A DNA stretch of 64,000 nucleotides from Gimesia sp. (GTDB lineage Bacteria > Planctomycetota > Planctomycetia > Planctomycetales > Planctomycetaceae): NCBI RefSeq assembly GCF_040219335.1, contig NZ_JAVJSQ010000026.1, forward strand, positions 62,001 to 126,000. Direction: 5' to 3'. Numbering within the stretch: position 1 is the first letter of the stretch; every line of letters starts with the position of its first letter. The notes under the pieces were generated by a model. The model searched no databases and was not told where the DNA came from. It saw nothing but the letters and a program-made list of their open reading frames with translations. A program made the translations under genes and the position numbers. Shown here piece after piece: positions 38,601-47,582 of this stretch.

Positions 38601-40733
38601 GGAAACCTGAGCTGTTTGAGTGCTCATGCTGGTTTCCAGATCACGCAGAATGGTCTGAGGACTATCCTCACCCGGTTTGAACTCGGCCCCCACTCTCAGA
38701 GCTTCCTGAGCGTTCATGCGGGCAGAGTCAAATCGACCGGCTTTCAGATCTGTACGAGCCTGAGCCACCAGTTTCTGAGAAAACTGTTTTTTACGTTCCT
38801 GTTCTGCAGCGTACATTTCTTCCTGTGAGAGTCCGCCAGGCTGTCCAGCCATTTTACGGATGTCTGCCAGGACCTGCTCGGGACGATCTTCGAACAGGCT
38901 GTAAGCTGTATCAATTTCCTGTGCCGCTTCCGCCTTCTGACGAGCATCCTGCACCCGACCTTTGGACAGGTCTTCGCGTGCGGAAGAGAGCAGACGACGA
39001 GCGTATTCACCATTCGCTTTTCCGTCAGCACTGGTGTTACCAGGATTGAGACGGGTATCGGAAGCAGTTCCGACACGACGGATAAAGTCTTCCGGAGATT
39101 CGGTATCAGGTGTGAACTTCAGATCCAGGGTCTGAGCGAGTTTCTGAGCAGATGACGCCAGCATCAGTGCTTCATCTTTATCTCCCTGCTGCAGAGCCAG
39201 TTTAGCCTGTTCCATCAGACGGTTCACCCGAGGACGAACAGCGTCCTGATTCTGTTGCAGACCTTTCATACCAGAGATGGTCGCTGCCTCATCGGAAATC
39301 CGATCGATGGCTGCCAGTACCAGTTCCGGACGGTCATCAAACAGGTCATAAGAAACTTTCATCTGCTCAACCTGAGCCACTTTCTGGCGTGCGCCAGCGA
39401 AGTCCCGTTTCTTGATATCCAGACGAGCCTGTCTCAGCAGTTCATTAGCCTGAGCTTTCGAGTCACCCTGTCCTGCGTTGGCAGCAGCCATCTGAGCACG
39501 GTTGACTTCGGTAGAAGCCAGCTGTCCTGCAGACTGAGCACGCTTGATCTCATCCAGGATGAGTTCCGGACGTTCATCAAACAGACGATAGGCAACATCC
39601 AGTTGGCTGGCCTGCTGGGCCAGTTCGCGAGCGGAATTCAGATTACCTGAGTTAAGTTCGGCCCGAGCCTGTTTGAGCAGTCGAGTTGCCTGATCTTTGC
39701 TGGAGGAACCAGAGTCAGACTGAGCGACCTGCATCGAAGGTTTAGACTGACCTGCGAAGATTTTCGCACCCGTCTTACGTTCGATTTCAGCCAGGATATG
39801 TTGAGGGCGTTCTTCAAACAGTTTATAAGCAACATCATAATCTTTAGCCTGCAGGGCAAGAGTGCGGGCATCATCATAGTTTCCGGATTTCAAAGCTGAG
39901 CGTGCCTGTTTCAGCAATACAACAGCCTGTTCCTTCTCGGACAGTTTGCGAGTCTGTGTTCCATCGAACGGGTTGGCCCCCGGGTTACCGAAGGGATTGC
40001 TTTCAGCAGCTTCTTCTACTGCAGCCACCTGCATCACACCAGAACCGGTTTCGGTAAAACCGCCGGCCTGCTGGATTGGTGAGCCTTTCTGCAGTCGCTG
40101 CTCCGCGCGAGCGATATCAGCCAGAACCTGTTCAGGACGTGGATCGAACGGACCGTACTCCAGTTTCAGAGCCGCTGCCTGGCCGGCTTTACGTCGGGCC
40201 TTGGCAAACTCGTTTAACTTGAGGTCTTCACGAGCGGACTGTAGTAACTGGCGGGCCAGCTGCTTCTTTTCTTCCAGGGATTTCCCTTGGGCATTTGAAT
40301 AGCCTGTGGAAAATTCGGAATCAGGAGCAGGAGACTGTGCCCGGACTACCTGTTTGCGTTGAGGAGCGGCAGCTCGTGAACGGGCCCTTCCCAGGTACTC
40401 GTTCATTTTGCGAAACTCTGCCTGAGACAAACGTCCGGGAGAGACAGAAGCTTTTTCCAGAGCTTCTACCGCCTCGGAGAATTGTCCCCGCTCATAGTAT
40501 TGAGTCCCCAGACTCAGATAGTAACGAGCTGAGCGTTGTTGACGCCCAGAAACCGACTGACCGTTACTCTCGACATCAGCAGCGACCTTCCTGGTCGTGT
40601 TGCCAAGATTGGCCAGCCACATCGACGCTGCAATCAACGTCGTACAGGCCAGTACTCCAAATGCCTTGCCCAATGTAGGTCCCTCCTTCAAGCCAGAACA
40701 CCAACTTTGATTATGATTGTTTTGAGGAGTCAT
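35652..40733 (-). CDS. Giant secretin (type II/III secretion superfamily) with seven N-terminal repeats
   Basis: A 1,693-residue protein, far longer than the roughly 650-residue GspD family members. Seen: an N-terminal membrane or signal segment (LGKAFGVLACTTLIAASMWL, about 21-40); a TPR-like unit (YYLSLGTQYYERGQFSEAVEALEKA); seven imperfect 50-residue repeats at about 160-710 with consensus LLxQARxxLKxGxxxxARxxAxQA...YxLFxxRPExVLAxI; a coiled-coil region; an STN-like domain at about 1035-1110 (LSNVMNKIQALTGINIFLDS); and the secretin core from about 1270 to the end (SVPDGGTVLLGGVKRLREG and SLMMMVTPRIIIQEEEEE). Two Gly/Gln-rich inserts lie in the core. It should form an outer-membrane ring. 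No other secretion gene is present in the window. The ATG at 40733 follows GGAAG; an adjacent ATG at 40736 is the alternative. Confidence 0.93.
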   Translation of the reverse strand: MTPQNNHNQSWCSGLKEGPTLGKAFGVLACTTLIAASMWLANLGNTTRKVAADVESNGQSVSGRQQRSARYYLSLGTQYYERGQFSEAVEALEKASVSPGRLSQAEFRKMNEYLGRARSRAAAPQRKQVVRAQSPAPDSEFSTGYSNAQGKSLEEKKQLARQLLQSAREDLKLNEFAKARRKAGQAAALKLEYGPFDPRPEQVLADIARAEQRLQKGSPIQQAGGFTETGSGVMQVAAVEEAAESNPFGNPGANPFDGTQTRKLSEKEQAVVLLKQARSALKSGNYDDARTLALQAKDYDVAYKLFEERPQHILAEIERKTGAKIFAGQSKPSMQVAQSDSGSSSKDQATRLLKQARAELNSGNLNSARELAQQASQLDVAYRLFDERPELILDEIKRAQSAGQLASTEVNRAQMAAANAGQGDSKAQANELLRQARLDIKKRDFAGARQKVAQVEQMKVSYDLFDDRPELVLAAIDRISDEAATISGMKGLQQNQDAVRPRVNRLMEQAKLALQQGDKDEALMLASSAQKLAQTLDLKFTPDTESPEDFIRRVGTASDTRLNPGNTSADGKANGEYARRLLSSAREDLSKGRVQDARQKAEAAQEIDTAYSLFEDRPEQVLADIRKMAGQPGGLSQEEMYAAEQERKKQFSQKLVAQARTDLKAGRFDSARMNAQEALRVGAEFKPGEDSPQTILRDLETSMSTQTAQVSPKKNVASEIAVIHPGASALELYNLGMQRLSEGDRGAAYQAFLAAYQSGEKLDTHRAQQLQDAVRELAPSRTDKIRQVASQTSTDVPGAASDQPSNIDLVEQKQAIEFSRLRSEVLNAIFKAERMRESAPTEALGIIDQAMAKVENSSLNQKSTQALIGSLQRTRTSIDSFRKQVAPLEELKKKNEEVEEYINRRIKNKIRVEQELADLVEKFNELIDQRRYAEAEVVAKQAKDLDPQNPVTVTMEWKSRFLRREESNNSMRDRKEQNVWNQLNDVEEALADAYTPDIKFGKDAKEWAELTKRREKYHAKNHNQKTEREIQIEESLDRPVNLAFEGEPLSNVMNKIQALTGINIFLDSLGLEEEGVTTDAPVTINVNGIKLRSALNLLLEPLNLSYTIDNEVLKITSRIRQQGTLKTMTYPVADLVVPIPNFAANGSMASNPYSQMGAVSFGSGIGGNQSTPGNFQVADPLIGGVPGANPWSGNAPTAKVAGGGSNIDFDSLTELIVSTVEPDSWEEIGGAGSVRPFETTLSLVIRQTQKVHDEIANLLEQLRRLQDLQVTIEVRFVTVSDRFFERIGVDFDFNVADTVGGPTVDNNGNPVPAFGQVDLLGGNQNGGGGGGNNNNQGGQGGQQGQTTTSGQTGGQGVAPFSNPPSRTLLNFDNWPKKGTIVGMDSPESFTPDLDVQFRQGSFEIGVPEFGSFNANAGVNVGLAILSDIEAFFFINAAQADERSNLMFAPKVTLFNGQVAFVTSNVSRPFVISLVPTVGNFSVGFTPIIANIPEGVSLTVSAVISADRRYVRLSVNPNFTNVTDVFTFSFQGGTTGGQQGQQGQQGQQGGQLGQQGGGNFGNGVGAGLGGIGGIGGGGGAGGQTGQQGQQGQQGQQGQNGGGGLGTTTIQQPVVEQVTVTTTVSVPDGGTVLLGGVKRLREGRSMAGVPILNKLPYVSRLFKNTGVGRETESLMMMVTPRIIIQEEEEEALLGY
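35935..36140 (-). repeat. Low-complexity Gly/Gln codon repeats in the secretin gene
   Basis: Short tandem copies of CAGGGCCAACAG-like units encode GQQGQQGQQ tracts flanking a glycine-rich GGIGGIGGGGG stretch. A second, shorter tract lies at 36665-36765. Such tracts can change length by slippage. They lie inside the predicted secretin core, which is unusual. Confidence 0.75.
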
Positions 40734-41073
40734 CATGACTTCCAACTCGCTATCTAATATGGGTAGGATTTTAGTCCGAAATACGAATTTCGTACCATAC
40801 GAATTTCGTACATCAATTCTGGGATTTTATTAACAGAAATACGTTTTGTTATGAAAGGTGTGCCCGGAGGCAATCTGAAAACAAACGACTGTAGTTGAGA
40901 TGAATCGTGATTTGATTTTTTGAGAGTAGAGAGAAGTGTGTGCGGTTAATAATCGATTTCCGCAGATCAGGTCAATATGTTTATGACAATATTTGCAAAA
41001 AAGTTTGTACGGTTTTCAAAAAAGTTTTTGAGTCTGTATTTCATGACTTTTGTCTTCATCAGAAGTTCATATT
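40734..41073. other. Upstream region of the secretin gene
   Basis: A 340-base A/T-rich gap with no gene. It holds the twin palindromes described separately and, further up, runs of A and T around 40985-41040. A TTCGGA/TATTAG-like promoter for the secretin could lie between the palindromes and the start on the minus strand, but the match is weak. Confidence 0.4.
40782..40810. promoter_or_regulatory. Twin 13-bp palindromes, probable operator
   Basis: TACGAATTTCGTA occurs twice, at 40782-40794 and 40798-40810, each a perfect palindrome about a central base. The centres are 16 bp apart, about one and a half helical turns. They lie 49-77 bases upstream of the secretin ATG on the minus strand, where a regulator dimer pair would overlap the promoter. 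Confidence 0.65.
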
Positions 41074-42345
41074 TCATTTTGAATCCGATGTTGCATTTGC
41101 AGGTTTTACATCGTCTTCGCGTTCAATTTCAAACTTCGATTCGATAATGGCTTTGGCATACAGTTTATCCAGAATGTCTTTGGTCGCTTTCATTCGAGAT
41201 TCTGTAATCATGGTCTGTTCCAGTTTTCCCTGAACATCAGCAAAGGGAACATGCCCTGCTTCTTTACGACCATTGACCTTTACGATTTGAAAAGAGCTTT
41301 CTGTTTCGAATACCTGGCTGACTTCACCCACTGGCAGTGAAAACAGCGCTTCTTCAATTTCTGCCTCTGCCAGGCTGCCCCGTCGGGTCCAGCCCCAGGA
41401 TCCGTTCTTATCGGAACGAGTTCCATCAGAGTATTGTTTTGCGATCTCTCCAAAGTCGGCACCGGACTGCAGTTTGTGAATGACTTCATCCAGTACAGCG
41501 ATGGCTTTGTCCTTGCCGCCGTGCTTGGAGTAAGTAATCCGGATCCGTTGCCACTGCACTTTGGCGGGGACTTCGTAGTCTTTGATACGGGATCGATACC
41601 GGGCCAGAACTTCTTCCCGGCTGAATTGATCTTTCGCTTTGGCTTTGACAGCCATGAACTGCACAGCGGACTGCTGCTTCATGAACAGGTCTTTTTCAAA
41701 AATCAGACTGCGGCCTTGAGAATTGAGCTTTTCTTCCAGCTCCTGTGGAGAGTTAACTCCCATCTGCTTCTGCATTTCAGGAACCCGCTGATCGTTAAAT
41801 GCTGTTTCCAGGTGCTGATTCAGCTGATCGAGTTGCTCTTTCTTGAGCGTGCTTTTCATTTCGTGCAGCAGAAGTAGCCGTTCGACATGGCCTTTCAAGT
41901 CACGCTTGACGAGTGCCTGTCGTAGCTTTTTGTAATCTTCCGGGTCCATCCGCTGTTCGGCCTGCAGTAACTGGAATTCGTAGACGCCCAGAATATCCGA
42001 TACGAACAGGGGCAATCCATTGACGATAGCCACAACCGTACTGTCGCGAAGTTCTTCTACATCTTCCCCAGCCGGGCTGACAGAGATTTCCTCGGAGGTA
42101 GTCGACGCGGTGACGATCGGTGTTTCGAAAGGGTTGTCGGATTCTGAAAAATCACCTTCGATCAGTTCATTTCGTTCCTGTTTGTGCCGGGCAACTGCAG
42201 TCTCTTCGAGTTTCTGCTGCTTGAGAGCGGATTCCAGGCGCGGCGGTGGTGGTCCCAGCACGGGGTTATCTACTTTGGGAGTAGTTTCACACCCGAATAA
42301 GCCAGGCAATGCCAGTATCAGAAAATAGATTTGCGCGTGGCGCAT
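41074..42345 (-). CDS. Parvulin-type peptidyl-prolyl isomerase lipoprotein (SurA/PrsA-like)
   Basis: A 423-residue lipoprotein with lipobox LFGC (Cys19 from the ATG at 42345, which has AGGA upstream; an in-frame ATG lies three codons earlier). Layout: signal, acidic linker, a helical chaperone-like N-domain with VVAIVNGLPLFVSDIL, a long helical middle, and one parvulin domain at about 255-380 (KVQWQRIRITYSKHGG, FGEIAKQYSDGTRSDKNGSWGW, FSLPVGEVSQVFETESSFQIVKV). SurA and PrsA proteins of this shape guide outer-membrane or secreted proteins. It lies between mfd and the secretin gene on the same strand and may assist secretin folding; this last point is inference. Confidence 0.92.
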   Translation of the reverse strand: MRHAQIYFLILALPGLFGCETTPKVDNPVLGPPPPRLESALKQQKLEETAVARHKQERNELIEGDFSESDNPFETPIVTASTTSEEISVSPAGEDVEELRDSTVVAIVNGLPLFVSDILGVYEFQLLQAEQRMDPEDYKKLRQALVKRDLKGHVERLLLLHEMKSTLKKEQLDQLNQHLETAFNDQRVPEMQKQMGVNSPQELEEKLNSQGRSLIFEKDLFMKQQSAVQFMAVKAKAKDQFSREEVLARYRSRIKDYEVPAKVQWQRIRITYSKHGGKDKAIAVLDEVIHKLQSGADFGEIAKQYSDGTRSDKNGSWGWTRRGSLAEAEIEEALFSLPVGEVSQVFETESSFQIVKVNGRKEAGHVPFADVQGKLEQTMITESRMKATKDILDKLYAKAIIESKFEIEREDDVKPANATSDSK

Positions 42346-42532
42346 CAAGAGCATCCTGCAGTTGATGAACGAACTAATTAATTGGGAATTTGAGAGACAA
42401 CGTAGTTTCAGATGTTGTCAGCAGCCCGGTTTACATGGGAAATGTAAGGAAGGGAGATTGGACTTCGACACCATCTCAATCATCCCTCTGTGACTGGAAT
42501 TGAGCTTCTCGATTGCCCAATCCTGAAGCCAT

Positions 42533-45500
42533 TCAGGACGACGAGGCGAGATTATATGCCGGATCGAAACTTTGTTGCAATACCGATTTGAGCTCTAGCA
42601 TTATAGACTCAACGGCATCTGCCTGTGCTGGCAGCGGGATGTAGGCAGATTTATGATCCACGATTCTCACCGGGATGCGTTTCTTATTACTTTTCGCCAG
42701 AGCGAGGATATGATTTTTATCGCGATACCCCAGAACGGCGAAGTGATCTTCCAGATGTATGCTGTCGATCTGCCAGCGCTGACACAAAATCTGTATTTCT
42801 TTCAACGCAACAAAAGTGTGTGCTGGTTCGGGGATAGCTCCAAATCGATCCTGCATTTCCTCTTCCAGAGCAGCCAGCTCTTCCAGACTTCGAACCGCAG
42901 AAAGTTTGCGGTAAAACTCAATTTTAATTCGCCCGGGAGGGATGTAATCGGAGGGCAGATATGCGGTCACCGGCAGATCAATGGCGACGTGATGATGCTC
43001 GCGGAGGGGCTCATTTTTGAGTTTTTTACAGGCTTTTTCCAGAAGCTGGCAATAAAGTTCGTAACCGACGGCGGCAATATGTCCGCTCTGCTCCGTTCCC
43101 AGGATATTACCTGCCCCTCGAATCTCGAGGTCCCGCATGGCAATTTTAAACCCTGCTCCCAACTCGCTGTATTCTTCAATCGCCTTTAATCGCTTGGCTG
43201 CGATGGGCGTCAGAATCTGACCATCACGCAGCAGCAGGTAGCAGTAAGCCCGATGGTGCGAGCGACCGACGCGTCCCCGCAACTGATGCAGGTCAGACAG
43301 GCCATAGTTTCCTGCATCATGGATAAAGATGGTGTTGGCATTGGGAATGTCCAATCCACTTTCCACAATCGTGGTGCAGACAAAAATGTCGACTCGGCCA
43401 GACACGAAATCGAGCATGGCTGCTTCCAGCTCTGATTCTTTCATCTGACCATGGCCGATTCCGATACTCGCTTCCGGAACAATCTGCTGAAGCCGATCCG
43501 CGTATTTCTGCAAATCGTGAACCCGGTTATGTACGAAATAAACCTGTCCGTTACGGTTCAATTCCCGTACGATCGCATGCCGGAGAAGCTCTTCATCGAA
43601 GCGGGAAATACGGGTTTCAATGGGGACCCGATCCCGTGGTGCTGTGGTCAGATTGGAGATATCCCGAATCCCCAACAACGACATATGCAGGGTCCGCGGA
43701 ACAGGTGTTGCGCTCAAAGTCAAAACGTCAATCTGCAATCGCAGATGCTTGAGCATCTCTTTTGCTTCCACACCGAACCGCTGCTCTTCATCGATGATCA
43801 GCAACCCTAAATCTTTGAACTTGATATCTTTCTGAATCAAGCGATGCGTGCCGATCACCAGGTCGACACTGCCACTGGCCATCCCTTCCAGAATTGCCCG
43901 CTGCTCTGCTTTGGTCTTGAACCGCGAGAGCCCCGCGACTGTAATCGGATAATCCGCCATGCGCTCACTGAAGGTGCGCGTATGCTGTTCAGCAAGCACC
44001 GTTGTGGGAACCAGCATCGCCACCTGTCGGCCGGCATCAATGGCTTTAAAAGCGGCACGAATGGCGACTTCTGTTTTCCCATAGCCGACGTCCCCACAAA
44101 TCAGGCGGTCCATGGGTTGAGGACGTTCCATGTCGTGTCGCACATCGCTGATCGCATGTAACTGATCACTGGTTTCGTTGTAGGGAAATGACGCTTCAAA
44201 CTCTTTCTGCCAGTGACTGTCTGGTGGATAAGCAATGCCCGGCTGCGCCGACCGCATTGCCTGCAGCCGGAGCATGTCGCTGGCCATATCTCGCACAGCC
44301 TGGGCTGCTTTTTCTTTTTTGCTGGCCCAGCCGCGCGTTCCCAGTTTGGAGAGTTGGGGAACATGTTTTCCACCGCCGATATATTTCTGTACGAGATGGA
44401 CCAGTGAAACAGGCACATACATCTGGACTTTTTCACGAAATTCCAGTGAGAGATGCTCTTCGCGGCAACCATCTTTCTCCAGCAGTTCCAGTCCTTTGAA
44501 GCGGGCAATACCGTGCGTCAAATGCACGACAAAATCGCCTACATTCAGATCCAGAAAGCTGTCGATGGCCCGGCTTTCCACCTTGCGTTTGCGGGGTTTA
44601 TGGCGAATGTCGGCGCGACCAAACAGCTCATGGTCGCTCAGTACGACGAGGTGTTCGGGAACGATTCGAAATCCCAGCGCCAGATTACCAATGCTGGTTG
44701 TGACTCTTTCCGAGATATCCAGATCCGACTCATTCAGCAATTCCCGTAGTCGGTCCTGTTCTCCCTGGTTATGACAGCAAACCACAATGCGGTCCTGTGG
44801 ACCGGTAATCGAAGCCAGTTCTTCGATCATTTCCGATTTGGCACGTGTGAAGCGTTCAATCGATTCAATCTGCAAATGACAGGAGATCTCCATCGATTCT
44901 GCAGAAATCGGGGCGATCGTGACAGTCGGAAAGTCGGTACAACGGGACATGGTTGCCGGGACGCTGAACAGACCACGGGGATTGTCCAGTCGATCCAGGT
45001 ACCGTTTTCCCTCTTCGATCAACTCGGGGAGTTCGATCAGCACGATACAGGTATCTTGAGGAAGATTATCCAGCAGGCTCTCGGACGCTGTTTCCGCCGA
45101 GTCCCGTGCTTCCGTACGTCGTGAGACTGTCTGCCCGCTGTCCGGCGCAATCAGGGTGAGATCGATCTGCTGACAGGTCTCAACGGTCCGCTGTGTCTCG
45201 ACATCAAACTGTCGGATTGAGTCGATCTCGTCGCCAAACAGTTCAATACGGATCGGTAGTTGAGCGTCGGGAGAATAAATATCCAGGATCCCGCCATGCA
45301 TACTGAATTCGCCGGGCAGTTCGATCGCCGTGGTGCGCTCGAAGCCCCGCTCCATGAGCCAGCTCATGAACGACTCGGTCTCGATTTCGTCTCCCACACG
45401 GAGGGTCCGCGTGGCAGCTTCACGTGCTTTACGACCAGGAACCGGCTGTAACAGGGCGGGAAAGGAGGTAACAAAGACCTGCTGCCGATCTTCAGTAGCA

Positions 45501-45868
45501 GACTCCAGTTGCAGTAACTGACTGAGAACCCTCAGGCGGGCCCCAAAAACGGCATCAGCCACATCATGTTCGTCGGGGAGTGTCTCCCAGGCAGGAAAGA
45601 TATCCGGCACCTCTCCCAGAAAACTGGCCAGATCTCCTGTGAATTCATCTATTTCCGCGAGTCGGGGCAACACGACCAGCAACGGTGATTTTAATGAAGT
45701 GGCGACCGCTGCGGTGGTCAGCGCGCACGATCCCCCCCAGGCTCCGTCAATTGTCCCGCTCTGGCCGGCCTTGAGAGCCTGCATGACAGCAGAAAATCCA
45801 TCACTGCGTGCCAGTATCGGGACCAGATCCTGCATCGACTGAATCGGACTGTCGACTGGTTTGATCAT
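42533..45868 (-). CDS. mfd: Transcription-repair coupling factor Mfd
   Basis: An 1,111-residue DNA translocase that frees RNA polymerase stalled at lesions and recruits UvrA. Order of domains: UvrB-like N-terminal region (residues about 20-330, with FPAWETLPDEHD), RNA-polymerase-interacting Tudor-like domain around residue 475 (LNVGDFVVHLTHGIARFKGLE), superfamily 2 helicase core with Walker A GDVGYGKTEVAIRAA, Walker B DEEQRFG, TLSATPVPRTL and QLRGRVGR, and a C-terminal TRCF domain. Length and motifs are normal. The start is the ATG at 45868, facing aroB across a 209-base gap. Separated from the parvulin gene by 187 bases with a small GACAAC/GTTGTC repeat. Confidence 0.98.
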   Translation of the reverse strand: MIKPVDSPIQSMQDLVPILARSDGFSAVMQALKAGQSGTIDGAWGGSCALTTAAVATSLKSPLLVVLPRLAEIDEFTGDLASFLGEVPDIFPAWETLPDEHDVADAVFGARLRVLSQLLQLESATEDRQQVFVTSFPALLQPVPGRKAREAATRTLRVGDEIETESFMSWLMERGFERTTAIELPGEFSMHGGILDIYSPDAQLPIRIELFGDEIDSIRQFDVETQRTVETCQQIDLTLIAPDSGQTVSRRTEARDSAETASESLLDNLPQDTCIVLIELPELIEEGKRYLDRLDNPRGLFSVPATMSRCTDFPTVTIAPISAESMEISCHLQIESIERFTRAKSEMIEELASITGPQDRIVVCCHNQGEQDRLRELLNESDLDISERVTTSIGNLALGFRIVPEHLVVLSDHELFGRADIRHKPRKRKVESRAIDSFLDLNVGDFVVHLTHGIARFKGLELLEKDGCREEHLSLEFREKVQMYVPVSLVHLVQKYIGGGKHVPQLSKLGTRGWASKKEKAAQAVRDMASDMLRLQAMRSAQPGIAYPPDSHWQKEFEASFPYNETSDQLHAISDVRHDMERPQPMDRLICGDVGYGKTEVAIRAAFKAIDAGRQVAMLVPTTVLAEQHTRTFSERMADYPITVAGLSRFKTKAEQRAILEGMASGSVDLVIGTHRLIQKDIKFKDLGLLIIDEEQRFGVEAKEMLKHLRLQIDVLTLSATPVPRTLHMSLLGIRDISNLTTAPRDRVPIETRISRFDEELLRHAIVRELNRNGQVYFVHNRVHDLQKYADRLQQIVPEASIGIGHGQMKESELEAAMLDFVSGRVDIFVCTTIVESGLDIPNANTIFIHDAGNYGLSDLHQLRGRVGRSHHRAYCYLLLRDGQILTPIAAKRLKAIEEYSELGAGFKIAMRDLEIRGAGNILGTEQSGHIAAVGYELYCQLLEKACKKLKNEPLREHHHVAIDLPVTAYLPSDYIPPGRIKIEFYRKLSAVRSLEELAALEEEMQDRFGAIPEPAHTFVALKEIQILCQRWQIDSIHLEDHFAVLGYRDKNHILALAKSNKKRIPVRIVDHKSAYIPLPAQADAVESIMLELKSVLQQSFDPAYNLASSS

Positions 45869-46077
45869 ATTCGCAGTTATTTTAGCAGGCCGGAGCAGAT
45901 TGTCACGTGCGGCCCCTGAAAAACACGCTCAGCACTCGATTTCCGTCTTCAGCCGCGTGACTTCAAACTCTGTCAGAGTTAGGATAGAATCACCCGCCAG
46001 ACCAGCCCGGTCGTGATCAAATCAATAGACAATTCGGGGGCTGTCGTCTTGATTCGATTCTGGATGAAGGAATTACC

Positions 46078-47250
46078 GTGTCAGAAAGCTTAGATGTTAA
46101 CGTCGCCCTGGGCCCCCGCAGTTATCATATTTCGGTGGTCAGCCATCAGTTTGACCGGTTTGCAGAGACACTGGAAACCTGGATGAGCCAGAGTCCAGCC
46201 TATCATACTGCGATTCAGGAAGGGCATAAGACGGCATTTATTGTCACGGATCGGAACCTCTCGAAACTCCATACTCCCCATATCGAAAAAAGTCTGACTG
46301 CCCAAGGCTGGAAATGGGAAACCGCGATCATCGAACCGGGTGAAAAATCAAAGTCACTGCCCGTGATTTCTGAACTGTACGACCGTCTGGTGGCAATGAA
46401 AGCTGATCGCCAGACCGTGCTGATTGCTGTCGGGGGAGGCGTCACTGGAGATGCCGGTGGGTTTGTCGCAGCGACTTACGTCCGAGGTCTGCCGTTCGTG
46501 CAGGTGCCGACGTCTTTGCTGGCTCATGTCGACAGTTCTGTAGGTGGCAAAGTGGGCGTCAATCATTCGCAGGCCAAAAACCTGATTGGTGCCTTCTACC
46601 AGCCTGTGGGAGTCTTTATCGATACGTCTACGCTCGAAACGCTGCCGGAACGCGATTATCGCAGTGGACTGGCTGAGGTGGTCAAGTATGGTGTCATCCT
46701 GGATGCCAAATTCTTTCACTACCTGGAAGAGAATGTCACCGGTCTGAATGAACGCGATCCGGAAGTACTGAGAAATATCATCGCCCGCAGCTGCGAACTC
46801 AAGGCCGAGGTCGTAGAGCAGGATGAGCATGAACGTACAGGCTTGAGAGCCATTCTGAACTACGGGCACACGTTTGCCCACGCCTTCGAAGCATTATGCG
46901 GCTATGGTGAGCTCATGCATGGCGAGGCAGTGGCAATCGGCATGATCTACGCCAGCACCCTTGCGGAAAAACTGGATCTGATTTCGAAGCATGATACGGA
47001 ACGTCAGATTCACCTGCTCTCTGCTCTGGGATTGCCCGTGCAACTCCCTGAGGGAGTTTCCCTGAGTGCTGATGACATCATTGATCGAATGAAACTCGAT
47101 AAAAAAACGGTCGGTGGAAAACTGCGATTCGTATTGCCCACCTGCCTGGGGCGCGTGGAAGTCTTTAAAGAAATCCAGGAAGCACTTGTGCGCGAAGTCC
47201 TCGCCGAACTGGAGCACTCTGCTACAGCGACAGATGATTTTCAGATTTAA
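46078..47250 (+). CDS. aroB: 3-Dehydroquinate synthase
   Basis: A 390-residue enzyme turning DAHP into 3-dehydroquinate, the second step of the shikimate pathway, in the cytoplasm with NAD+ and a divalent metal. Seen are the NAD-binding GGGVTGDAGGFVAATYVRG, the PTSLLAHVDSSVGGKVGVNH stretch, LAEVVKYGVI, and the metal ligands in NYGHTFAHAFE and HGEAVAIGM. The GTG at 46078 is preceded by AAGGA at good spacing and gives MSESLDVN. The first 25 residues are longer than in E. coli, as is common in planctomycetes. No other aro gene lies in the window. Confidence 0.97.
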   Translation: MSESLDVNVALGPRSYHISVVSHQFDRFAETLETWMSQSPAYHTAIQEGHKTAFIVTDRNLSKLHTPHIEKSLTAQGWKWETAIIEPGEKSKSLPVISELYDRLVAMKADRQTVLIAVGGGVTGDAGGFVAATYVRGLPFVQVPTSLLAHVDSSVGGKVGVNHSQAKNLIGAFYQPVGVFIDTSTLETLPERDYRSGLAEVVKYGVILDAKFFHYLEENVTGLNERDPEVLRNIIARSCELKAEVVEQDEHERTGLRAILNYGHTFAHAFEALCGYGELMHGEAVAIGMIYASTLAEKLDLISKHDTERQIHLLSALGLPVQLPEGVSLSADDIIDRMKLDKKTVGGKLRFVLPTCLGRVEVFKEIQEALVREVLAELEHSATATDDFQI

Positions 47251-47582
47251 TCGAGAGAAGCTTCTGTCGGAGAGAATCCACCTGCAGTGATTTACCTCAC
47301 AGTGTAAAACACGGCTCTTTTCTATCCGTTTGTGAACTGATGTTTTTCGACATATATATCCGATTTATCAGTCAGCAACCTGCATAGCCGACAAAATCAT
47401 CACAGAAACGCTCAGTGTTTCTACGCATTTCGAATAATCCACGCTGATCCTGAAAATCAAGAACTAGGTTTGAAATTAGACCAGTTTATTTTTCATTTCA
47501 ACCGGTTCTCGGGCTTTTTACCTCATCAGTGATCTTCTGCAGGGGCATTTGAAGCCCCCATCCCGGTAAGGATCTCTCCAAA
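47251..47582. other. Upstream region of the Hpt/receiver cluster
   Basis: A 332-base A/T-rich gap without a gene. It includes an ACTGAT/ATCAGT inverted repeat (about 47337-47374) around TCGACATATATATCC. No convincing -35/-10 pair or terminator for aroB is visible. Confidence 0.35.
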
